Of a stretch of 5,886 nt of DNA, positions 1-5,542 are shown one piece after another. This stretch comes from Candidatus Woesearchaeota archaeon (GTDB lineage: Archaea > Nanobdellota > Nanobdellia > Woesearchaeales > PXDW01): the NCBI GenBank assembly GCA_003564925.1, contig PXDW01000098.1, positions 1 to 5,886 of the forward strand, written 5' to 3'. The notes beneath the pieces are model-generated. The model was not told the origin of the DNA. It did no database searches and was given only the letters and a program-made list of their open reading frames with translations. A program made the position numbers and the translations under genes. Numbering within the stretch: position 1 is the stretch's first letter; each line of letters opens with the position of its first letter.

Positions 1-260
1 GCGTTGAAGTAAACTATAGTAATCTTTTAGATATTTCAAATTCGAATCCTGAAGTACTTAATTATCTAAAAAATCAAGATTATGAAGTTGAGATAGGTGA
101 TGTTGTAGAAGAAGACAGAAGAAGTTTTCCTTCGGTGTATAGAAACTTAGAAGGAAAATTATACAAAGCCCATTATAAAACAAAAGAATTTCAATTATTG
201 GTTGTTATGAACAAAACAGATGTCCTTAAAGTAATATCCATAGGAGGTTTAATAATATGA
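1..260 (+). CDS. C-terminal part of an unrecognised protein (5' truncated)
   Basis: An open frame enters from the left edge (first full codon at base 3) and gives 85 residues before the TGA at 258-260. The visible part is polar and charged (EVEIGDVVEEDRR) and ends in alternating hydrophobic and polar stretches (FQLLVVMNKTDVLKVISIGGLII). This suggests a small alpha/beta protein with terminal beta strands rather than a membrane protein. No signal peptide or long hydrophobic helix is visible. The stop overlaps the next start as ATGA, so the two genes are probably co-transcribed and translationally coupled. I do not recognise the family. The ending loosely recalls RelE-like or DUF4258-like small folds, but that is only an impression. 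The N-terminus lies outside the window. Confidence 0.75.
   Translation, partial: VEVNYSNLLDISNSNPEVLNYLKNQDYEVEIGDVVEEDRRSFPSVYRNLEGKLYKAHYKTKEFQLLVVMNKTDVLKVISIGGLII
242..248 (+). promoter_or_regulatory. Strong Shine-Dalgarno site for the 819-residue secreted protein
   Basis: AGGAGGT lies 9 bases upstream of the ATG at 257 and is a near-perfect complement of the 16S rRNA 3' end. It sits inside the last codons of the upstream gene. It fixes the start codon and suggests this gene is well translated even without coupling. Confidence 0.85.
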
Positions 261-2716
261 AAATTATATTGAAGAAAAAATCCATAGAATTACTGCTAGC
301 AATTTTAGTTGTGGTTTTTTCAGCTAATTTAGTTAATGCTGTAACTGCCTCAGGCAATGGATATAGTCTTACTTTAGGAACTTTAGGGTCCGCTGGAGGT
401 GACGCTACAGGAGGAGGCTATGTAATGGATTTTTCTTTATCTGCAATACCCGCGTATCATCTAGGAAATAAAGGATTTATGATGCTTATTATAAATGAGC
501 CTAAAGTAATGCTTTATATGGGTGAAAATATAAACATAAGAAATCTTGGACATATAGGATTTGAGCAGACAAACCATGAATATACTGCATTAAGAACAGT
601 AATTCTAAACTTGAATTACAGTAAAGTATTTTCCACTTATTGCAGATACAAAAATGAGGGAGAATCTTATACTCCTTGGCAAACATGCGTTAAAACAAAA
701 TATTGGTTATTATCAGAAGGAGACGGATTAAAAACAGTTTTTTATCAAGTAAACCATACTTATGGTGATGTTCGAACTTATAATGACACAATATATCTGA
801 ATTATACGGGGGCTGGGTTGGACACTACGCCGCCTTCTTATGTTGTTATAAATGATGGAGATTTTTCAAATGTTAATACGTCTTACTACGCTTCATGGAC
901 TGCTTCATATGACAAGGAATCAGAAATCCTGAACATACCTATATATTATGAATATAGCATTTATGTTAATGATGTTTTTATCAGATCAGGAATTACATAC
1001 TTAACACACTTTAATGAAACAGGGTTTAATTTTGGGCATAATGATAATGTTTCTGTAAATGTAAGTGCTGTTAATTCAGCAGGTCTGAAAGCAACAACAA
1101 AATCAGATGGACTTATAATAGATCTTGAGCCTCCTGAAGATGTTCTGGTAATCAGCTCCCATCCTGAAGGTGTTTGGAGTTCGATAAGCACTGTAAGCTT
1201 TAACTGGAGCTCATCAGACTCATTATCGGGGATAGGGGCTTACAGCTATGTGTTGAGCAAAACAGGGGAAAAGCCTAACAATATACCGGACGGAGTTCCT
1301 GGAAATTTTGAGAATGAAATAAGCAGAACTTACCTAAATGTGGCTGACGGAGTATATTATTTTAAAATCAAGGCGAGGGATAGAGCAGGCAATTGGGGAA
1401 ATACTACATCTTATATTATAAAGATTGACTCTACGCCTCCGAGAAGGCCTAATTTCTTAAGCGAATTCTTTAATTCGACAGACAGATCCATAATCTACAG
1501 CTATACAGAGTCAACAAGCGCATCAGGAATATACATCTATGAAATCAGCATAAGAAATAATATCAACAATGTAACTGTAAATTACACTACGAATAAAACT
1601 TATTTTAAGCTTAACAACACAGAGCACATGAACTATTATTTTAGGGTTAGAGCAAGAAGTGTGGCTGGCATGTGGAGGGTCTGGTCAGATGAAAGAGAGA
1701 TAATTTCATACATAGCTGCTCCAGGATTGTGGGCTAAACCGCAAGGAACTGTAACATCACAATATCCTATATTTGTTACGAGAACAAGCAAAAAAGCTGT
1801 ATGCATGTATAGGAACAGTTCCTTAGAAGCGTTTACAGAATTTTTATACACAAACTCAACATATCATGAAGCAAGGGTTAGAAGCGATGGAGGAACTTAC
1901 AACATAACATGCATTGATATGTACGGAAATGTAAATTCGACACTTATAACATTTGAATTCCTGAATGATGTTGTATCTAATGAGCCGAATATAAGTGTTG
2001 ATGGCGCATATGTTGGAGAGAAAGTTAATATAAGTGTGAGCACGCAGGAAGGGTATGGGGAAATTGCAAAATCAAGGTTTGATGTTTACCTAAACAATGA
2101 AAGAATTGATTATTTCAGCTTGGTTGATGAAGGAAGAGGGAATTACAGCATTGCCCTCAGAATGCCGGTTTCATCAGGAACTTATTCGCTTGATGTTTCA
2201 ATAGACTCTGTATCTGCATCAAAATCCATAGACGTACATGATCTAAATTTGATTATTAGATATAATGGAACAGATCTGGATCCGAAAAAAACAAGCAGAA
2301 TAGTTTACAGCGAGGGTGATGACTATACAATAGGGCTTGCTACTGAAGCTATGATCGCTGAACAAGATTTTGATTCTGGCTTTATTAAGATCGAGTCTTA
2401 TGCAAAAGACAACAACTTTATTATAATGACGGGTAGAATTGACAATGTTTACAGCAGAAACAATTATTTGGAATCAAGAAAATTGTTTGATTTGCAAACT
2501 CCGAGCTTTGGATACAACCCAGAAAGGGAGAATGAAATTAGGATAATATTATCTTATCCAGGCTATGTTATTGTTGGTGATGAGAAGATGTCCAGGGGAA
2601 AACACAGCCTACTTATTAAGAGTATAAGGCCTATTGTTGGAAATAAAAGAACGATTTTAGCAAGTACAAACATAGCTGAAACATCAGACTTAAGCATTTA
2701 TTTTTACGATGATTAA
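257..2716 (+). CDS. Large secreted multidomain FN3/Ig-like surface protein, probable pilus-associated adhesin
   Basis: An 819-residue exported protein. Residues 1-28 form a Sec signal peptide (KKK, hydrophobic core LLLAILVVVFS, likely cut after VNA). Residues 33-80 are a Gly-rich beta module (GNGYSL, GGGYVM). Residues 85-187 hold a Cys pair (C129, C144) and the signature KYWLLSEGDGLKTVFYQV, familiar from repeats in bacterial and archaeal surface proteins. Three FN3-like modules follow at about 190-292, 292-394 and 394-487. They start at TPP/EPP motifs and the last two end in RARDRAGNW- or RARSVAGMW-like strands. Residues 488-570 are an Ig-like module with C516 and C552 (ITCIDMYGNVN). Residues 571-660 are another Ig-like module, and 660-819 are beta-rich and unrecognised. 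At least 20 NxS/T sequons suggest heavy N-glycosylation. No C-terminal anchor helix is visible. It overlaps the following pilin-like gene by 8 bases, so a filament-associated or tip-adhesin role is inferred. A soluble or S-layer-bound protein is the alternative. Confidence 0.85.
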   Translation: MKIILKKKSIELLLAILVVVFSANLVNAVTASGNGYSLTLGTLGSAGGDATGGGYVMDFSLSAIPAYHLGNKGFMMLIINEPKVMLYMGENINIRNLGHIGFEQTNHEYTALRTVILNLNYSKVFSTYCRYKNEGESYTPWQTCVKTKYWLLSEGDGLKTVFYQVNHTYGDVRTYNDTIYLNYTGAGLDTTPPSYVVINDGDFSNVNTSYYASWTASYDKESEILNIPIYYEYSIYVNDVFIRSGITYLTHFNETGFNFGHNDNVSVNVSAVNSAGLKATTKSDGLIIDLEPPEDVLVISSHPEGVWSSISTVSFNWSSSDSLSGIGAYSYVLSKTGEKPNNIPDGVPGNFENEISRTYLNVADGVYYFKIKARDRAGNWGNTTSYIIKIDSTPPRRPNFLSEFFNSTDRSIIYSYTESTSASGIYIYEISIRNNINNVTVNYTTNKTYFKLNNTEHMNYYFRVRARSVAGMWRVWSDEREIISYIAAPGLWAKPQGTVTSQYPIFVTRTSKKAVCMYRNSSLEAFTEFLYTNSTYHEARVRSDGGTYNITCIDMYGNVNSTLITFEFLNDVVSNEPNISVDGAYVGEKVNISVSTQEGYGEIAKSRFDVYLNNERIDYFSLVDEGRGNYSIALRMPVSSGTYSLDVSIDSVSASKSIDVHDLNLIIRYNGTDLDPKKTSRIVYSEGDDYTIGLATEAMIAEQDFDSGFIKIESYAKDNNFIIMTGRIDNVYSRNNYLESRKLFDLQTPSFGYNPERENEIRIILSYPGYVIVGDEKMSRGKHSLLIKSIRPIVGNKRTILASTNIAETSDLSIYFYDD
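827..1717 (+). repeat. Three tandem FN3-like modules of about 100 residues
   Basis: Within the 819-residue protein, TPP/EPP motifs at residues 191-193, 291-293 and 393-395 recur every 100-102 residues, each opening a beta-sandwich-like module. The second and third modules share a closing pattern (YYFKIKARDRAGNW and YYFRVRARSVAGMW). The repeats are diverged at DNA level, so they are old protein repeats and not a recent DNA duplication. The FN3 assignment comes from strand pattern and motif, without a profile search. Confidence 0.7.
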
Positions 2717-3203
2717 GACTATCAAAATGAAAAACAAGAAAGGGCAGTTTTATGTACTTACTGCTGTAATAATATGTAGTGTTCTTTTTATGCTTTTATA
2801 TGGTAGAGAGCCTATGCAGAAAATAAATACAGAATTTAGGTCATTATATAATAATTACATATACGAAAGTCCCATAGTTATAAACAATGCAATTTACCAT
2901 AACAAAAACTTAAGCAATCAGTTTAAAAATTTTACAGCATCATTTATAAGATATGCAAAAGAAAAAAATATTAATTTAGGGGTATTTTATATGCTAAAAG
3001 TTGATGATGATATTGAAGCGGCAAATTACCTTAATGATGAAATTAATATTTCGACAATAAATGAAATCCTAATGTCTAATAATCATATAAGATTTAAAAT
3101 AGAAAATTATAATAACATGACAATATATTTTAAAAATGTTACATATTTATATAATATAACTGAAGATAAAGTTCAATTTAAGGTATTATTTATTAAGCAA
3201 TGA
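2709..3203 (+). CDS. KKGQFY-type pilin-like protein with class III signal peptide
   Basis: Single-helix surface protein of 164 residues if started at 2709. A basic leader ends in KNKKG, followed by QFYVLTAVIICSVLFMLLY, the layout of archaeal class III (prepilin peptidase) signals with cleavage expected after Gly12. The ectodomain (about 32-164) has no cysteines, unlike the neighbouring pilins, and carries about six N-glycosylation sequons. Its first half looks helical (FRSLYNNYIYESPIVINNAIY) and its second half beta-rich. The gene overlaps the FN3 protein by 8 bases and the next pilin by ATGA. A second in-frame ATG at 2727 would give the shorter leader MKNKKG, closer to the leaders of its neighbours. 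Neither start has a clear Shine-Dalgarno site, so the start is uncertain. It is probably a minor subunit. It resembles KRGQF-type proteins I recall from DPANN genomes, but I know no established function. Confidence 0.75.
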   Translation: MIKTIKMKNKKGQFYVLTAVIICSVLFMLLYGREPMQKINTEFRSLYNNYIYESPIVINNAIYHNKNLSNQFKNFTASFIRYAKEKNINLGVFYMLKVDDDIEAANYLNDEINISTINEILMSNNHIRFKIENYNNMTIYFKNVTYLYNITEDKVQFKVLFIKQ

Positions 3204-3658
3204 AAATGAAACATAAAAAAGGGGTTAGTGTATATATAAGTTGGATTCTTATAATGCTTTTGGCAGTAATCTTAAGTGCGATTATGTATACTTGGTATGT
3301 TAACAGGACAAAAGATGCAACTGAAAGGTTGATAAAAGAAACAACCAGCGAAGCTTGCAACAATATAGGAATAATGATAAATGGTGTGTGCCAAAGAACC
3401 CAATATATAAAGATAAATATAACAAACGTTATGGACATGAGGGTAGACCAGATTGTTTTTAATTTTATTGACTTATATGATTATCCAGAAACCAAAATTT
3501 CTGATGTTACTATTTATCCTGGCGAGACAGAAAGCATGGAAATCATAAAACAGGGAACTTTAAAACAGATTGAAATAAGCCCGGTTATGATTATAAGAGG
3601 AGAAAGATATATATGTTCAAATAGAAAAGTATTTAAATATAGAATAGCACAATGTTAA
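3200..3658 (+). CDS. Archaeal type IV pilin-like protein (KKGVSV type, four-cysteine ectodomain)
   Basis: A 152-residue protein. The leader MKMKHKKG is followed by VSVYISWILIMLLAVILSAIMYTW, a typical class III signal and filament-forming helix, with cleavage expected after Gly8. The ectodomain is beta-rich and has four cysteines: C53 and C64 just after the helix, C139 and C152 at the extreme C-terminus. This is the same layout as the AVSP pilin at 3696. A shared QIEI/QVEF strand and CSN motif near the end support a common fold. The start codon overlaps the previous stop as ATGA (3200-3203), so translation is probably coupled. It most likely acts as a pilus subunit, minor or major, assembled outside the cytoplasmic membrane. 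Confidence in the pilin-like class is high, but the exact role is inferred. Confidence 0.82.
   Translation: MKMKHKKGVSVYISWILIMLLAVILSAIMYTWYVNRTKDATERLIKETTSEACNNIGIMINGVCQRTQYIKINITNVMDMRVDQIVFNFIDLYDYPETKISDVTIYPGETESMEIIKQGTLKQIEISPVMIIRGERYICSNRKVFKYRIAQC
3624..3640 (+). promoter_or_regulatory. Candidate archaeal promoter (BRE plus TATA box) for the AVSP pilin genes
   Basis: TTTAAATA at 3632-3639 matches the archaeal TATA-box consensus TTTAWATA and is preceded by the A-rich GAAAAG, which resembles a BRE. Transcription would begin near 3660, giving a leader of about 35 bases that still contains the Shine-Dalgarno site at 3682. The element lies inside the end of the upstream pilin gene, so codon content alone could explain it in such AT-rich DNA. 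Confidence 0.35.
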
Positions 3659-3681
3659 TATAACTGTTCAAGATTAATAAA

Positions 3682-3687
3682 GAGGTG
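3682..3687 (+). promoter_or_regulatory. Shine-Dalgarno site that decides the start of the first AVSP pilin
   Basis: GAGGTG lies 8 bases before the ATG at 3696 and is complementary to the 16S rRNA 3' end. Its last base is the first base of an in-frame GTG (3687) that could be mistaken for the start. The site therefore supports ATG 3696 and argues against GTG 3687. Confidence 0.75.
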
Positions 3688-3695
3688 TGAATCAT

Positions 3696-4244
3696 ATGTA
3701 TCAAAAGAGTATAAACAAAAAGGCTGTTTCTCCTTTAATCGCTACTGTATTACTAATTGCTTTTGCCATAGCTCTTGGAGCAATAGTAATGAACTGGGGA
3801 AAAACTTATGTAGAAGGTGAGATGGAGAGTGGAACAGCGGAATATTATGCTTCAAGAGAATGCGACAGAGATATCAGATTAAGTATAAAAGATGTAGCAA
3901 GAAGGCCACAATTATGCTATAACCATACTGGAGATGAAGTTTCAATAAGATTTATGGTGGAGAATGCAGGACCAAGAACTGTAGAAGGCATAAGGCTTAC
4001 AGTATTTGGGACTAACGGAGGAGTGTATCAAACTGACGAAACACATGGTATAGAAAGAACACAAATCCCGCCGGGACAAATATTACTTAATACAACTACT
4101 TTCGATGTGGATAGTGAAACTTTCGGGACTGTAGCACAAGTTGAATTTACCGCGTATTTAGAGACTACAGGACAGGCCGGCCCTCATCTTTGCTCTAATA
4201 ATCCTCTTATAAGAACAGGAACTGCATTGGCTCCTTGTAGATAA
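3696..4244 (+). CDS. Archaeal type IV pilin (AVSP type), candidate major subunit
   Basis: With the ATG at 3696 the product has 182 residues. The leader MYQKSINKKA is followed by VSPLIATVLLIAFAIALGAIVMNWG, the archaeal pilin N-terminal signature (Pilin_N/DUF1628-like). Cleavage by a prepilin peptidase is expected after Ala10 (KKA/VSP). The helix would form the filament core. The ectodomain (about 40-182) is beta-rich and has cysteines at 56, 74, 166 and 181. These probably form two disulfides, one of which the paralog at 4533 lacks. Sequons at N76 and N132 allow glycosylation. The gap of 37 bases to the upstream gene, the good Shine-Dalgarno site and a TATA-like element upstream suggest separate or boosted expression, as expected for an abundant subunit. 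The GTG at 3687 was rejected as start because the Shine-Dalgarno site overlaps it. An archaellin is the alternative, but no archaellum genes are present. Confidence 0.9.
   Translation: MYQKSINKKAVSPLIATVLLIAFAIALGAIVMNWGKTYVEGEMESGTAEYYASRECDRDIRLSIKDVARRPQLCYNHTGDEVSIRFMVENAGPRTVEGIRLTVFGTNGGVYQTDETHGIERTQIPPGQILLNTTTFDVDSETFGTVAQVEFTAYLETTGQAGPHLCSNNPLIRTGTALAPCR
3717..3800 (+). repeat. Pilin N-terminal module, copy 1 of paralogous pair
   Basis: This 28-codon segment (KKAVSPL to MNWG) matches the segment at 4539-4622 at 24 of 28 residues without gaps. The DNA copies differ at many third positions, so the duplication is not recent or the helix is under strong constraint. Confidence 0.8.
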
Positions 4245-4245
4245 A

Positions 4246-4536
4246 ATGAAACAAACAAATAAAAGTGAGGAAAAAATATATGAAATTATTTTAGAGAAAT
4301 CCAGGCTTAACAGAGAAAAATCAATGTTGATTTTGAATAAATCATTGCTGCTTTACTTCACTTTCCTTTTTATAGGGGTAATGGGTTTTGTTAATGGATT
4401 TGTTGAAAGAATCTGGCTTAATGCTCTTATAATAATGGGATTAAGCGTTCTTGTTATAGGTATCCTTCCCTATATAAGAATAATATACCAAGAGGAAAAA
4501 AAATTAGATAATATATTAAAAGAGTTAAAAGAATGA
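4246..4536 (+). CDS. Small two-helix membrane protein of unknown function between two pilin genes
   Basis: A 96-residue protein. Residues 1-30 are charged and probably helical (EEKIYEIILEKSRLNREKSM). Two transmembrane segments follow at about 33-53 and 58-80, with a short loop NGFVERIW between them. Residues 81-96 form a K/E-rich tail (EEKKLDNILKELKE) that could form a coiled coil. Both termini are likely on the same side, probably the cytoplasm given the positive charges flanking the helices. There is no class III signal, so it is not a pilin. It starts one base after the upstream pilin stop and overlaps the downstream pilin start by ATGA, so it is embedded in the pilin operon. No Shine-Dalgarno site is evident, which suggests translational coupling. 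I do not recognise the family. A role in pilin handling or as a membrane accessory of the pilus is inferred from position only. Confidence 0.75.
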   Translation: MKQTNKSEEKIYEIILEKSRLNREKSMLILNKSLLLYFTFLFIGVMGFVNGFVERIWLNALIIMGLSVLVIGILPYIRIIYQEEKKLDNILKELKE

Positions 4537-5027
4537 AAAAAAAAGCTGTTTCCCCTTTGATTGCAACTGTATTATTGATAACCTTTGCAGTAGCTTTAGG
4601 AGCTTTTATAATGAATTGGGGGCAAATATTCACCAGAGACCAGATAAGCGATGCAGAATTAAGATCTACTAGAGAGTTAGAATGTTCATTAGATATTGGT
4701 TTAGATATTTACAAAATAGACGGAGATCCTGTATTATATTACTCGGAATCAGACGAAGAATTAACCTTTATGATTAGGAATACAGGAAATAAGGATATAG
4801 ATTCTATCAGGGTTGTTATAATAGGCCAAAACAGAACAGACATCCAAGTAATTGATGTAGAAAGTTCAGGGATAATGGCAGGAAGCGTGCTTAGGTCCAG
4901 TGTTGAATACCCAAATAATAACATAGACCAGGTTGAATTTATACCTTATATGAATACAACCGGCACATCTGTTCCAACTTTATGTACTGGAAATTCAATA
5001 ATAAGATACCAAATACAAACAAAATAA
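4533..5027 (+). CDS. Archaeal type IV pilin (AVSP type), paralog of the 3696 pilin
   Basis: A 164-residue protein. The very short leader MKKKA is followed by VSPLIATVLLITFAVALGAFIMNWG, nearly identical to the helix of the pilin at 3696. Cleavage is expected after Ala5. The ectodomain aligns along its length with that pilin: C51 with C56, C151 with C166, and QVEF...TTG...LC..N..IR with the same C-terminal pattern at identical spacing. The second cysteine pair of the paralog (C74, C181) is missing here. C74 is replaced by Tyr69, and the C-terminus ends before the last Cys. The start overlaps the membrane-protein stop by ATGA. No strong Shine-Dalgarno site is visible, so coupling is likely. Nine consecutive A bases follow the start codon. 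It is probably a second filament subunit, co-assembled with or alternative to the first. Confidence 0.9.
   Translation: MKKKAVSPLIATVLLITFAVALGAFIMNWGQIFTRDQISDAELRSTRELECSLDIGLDIYKIDGDPVLYYSESDEELTFMIRNTGNKDIDSIRVVIIGQNRTDIQVIDVESSGIMAGSVLRSSVEYPNNNIDQVEFIPYMNTTGTSVPTLCTGNSIIRYQIQTK
4539..4622 (+). repeat. Pilin N-terminal module, copy 2 of paralogous pair
   Basis: This is the partner of the segment at 3717-3800, with 24 of 28 identical residues (four changes: A/T, I/V, I/F and V/I, all within the hydrophobic helix). The conserved KKAVSPL junction implies the same prepilin peptidase handles both proteins. Confidence 0.8.
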
Positions 5028-5046
5028 TAATTTATAAAAATTTAAT

Positions 5047-5466
5047 ATGTTATATGATGAATCAATTACAAACCAAAAAAGCAGAAAATTGTCAATTTTC
5101 TTATTCTTCATTTTCATATTTGTATCTTCATTAATTTTTGTGTGGGGATATAGATACTACAAAGATGCTGTCGATATGACAGATGAGAGCGTGGAAACTA
5201 CAAGCTGTTGGGCCTATAGTTATAGTGTACAAAATATAGACTATAAAGATAATATCCTCAGTTTTCAGATTCATAACAGACGATATAGCGACGGAAGAAT
5301 TAGTAAAGCGACTATAATAACACAAAAAGAGACTAGGGAGATAGAATTTACCCAAGTATCTCAGGGTATTACAAGAGAAATAAAAATTGAAGATATAGAG
5401 ATTGACCAAAAATTTTATTTATATATTGAGAATTGTAGAGATTTAATAAAAGAATATAGCATATAG
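5047..5466 (+). CDS. Pilin-shaped membrane protein without a recognisable class III cleavage site
   Basis: A 139-residue protein. A polar N-terminus of 14 residues (MLYDESITNQKSRK) precedes one hydrophobic helix at about 15-34 (LSIFLFFIFIFVSSLIFVWGY). A small beta-rich ectodomain follows, with C54 shortly after the helix and C130 near the end. This layout matches the neighbouring pilins in size, topology and cysteine placement, but there is no KKG or KKA junction before the helix. It may therefore stay uncleaved as a membrane-anchored base or accessory protein, or use an unusual site near SRKLS. The gene begins 19 bases after the AVSP pilin stop, in an AT-only spacer with no Shine-Dalgarno site, so it probably relies on read-through transcription and weak initiation. 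The assignment as pilin-like is inferred from shape and context, as I do not recognise the family. Confidence 0.72.
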   Translation: MLYDESITNQKSRKLSIFLFFIFIFVSSLIFVWGYRYYKDAVDMTDESVETTSCWAYSYSVQNIDYKDNILSFQIHNRRYSDGRISKATIITQKETREIEFTQVSQGITREIKIEDIEIDQKFYLYIENCRDLIKEYSI

Positions 5467-5491
5467 AAAGAATTATTACATAGAATAACAA

Positions 5492-5500
5492 TTATATAAA
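5492..5500 (+). promoter_or_regulatory. Candidate TATA box for the KRGEIW gene
   Basis: TTATATAAA lies in the 76-base spacer after 5466, the longest intergenic gap in the window. A start of transcription about 25 bases downstream, near 5520, would leave a leader of roughly 20 bases that keeps the Shine-Dalgarno-like AGGGTG at 5531. No clear BRE is seen, and the spacer is so AT-rich that a chance match is possible. No hairpin or long T-run that would serve as a terminator is visible in this spacer. Confidence 0.4.
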
Positions 5501-5530
5501 AATGATTATACAAAAAGATAGATGAATTAA

Positions 5531-5536
5531 AGGGTG
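5531..5536 (+). promoter_or_regulatory. Shine-Dalgarno-like site for the KRGEIW gene
   Basis: AGGGTG stands 6 bases before the ATG at 5543 and pairs partly with the 16S rRNA 3' end. It supports this ATG as the start of the frame that runs off the right edge. Confidence 0.6.
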
Positions 5537-5542
5537 TTAAGT

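Noticed and set aside
501..686. Minus-strand open frame of 61 codons inside the FN3 protein gene
   Set aside because: It lies wholly within a well-supported gene on the other strand, has no ribosome site, and its translation shows no recognisable domain.
961..1191. Minus-strand open frame of 76 codons inside the FN3 protein gene
   Set aside because: It mirrors an FN3-module coding region, and the + strand frame has clear domain motifs throughout.
1636..1851. Minus-strand open frame of 71 codons inside the FN3 protein gene
   Set aside because: It is a shadow of the third FN3-like module and the start of the next Cys-pair module, with no supporting signals.
3193..3438. Minus-strand frame of 81 codons rich in hydrophobic residues
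   Set aside because: Its hydrophobicity is the complement of the AT-rich pilin coding sequence. It overlaps the KKGVSV pilin, which has a clear signal and cysteine pattern.
3687..5027. Interpretation of the AVSP proteins as archaellins of a swimming archaellum
   Set aside because: No archaellum accessory genes are present, and the AVSP junction with small Cys-rich ectodomains fits archaeal pilins better. The window cannot exclude it fully.
5031..5038. TTTATAAA as a TATA box for the 5047 gene
   Set aside because: It ends only 8 bases before the ATG. Transcription about 25 bases downstream would start inside the coding region, and no later plausible start codon exists.
5131..5409. Minus-strand frame of 92 codons
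   Set aside because: It is antisense to the 5047 pilin-like gene, with no ribosome site or recognisable domain.
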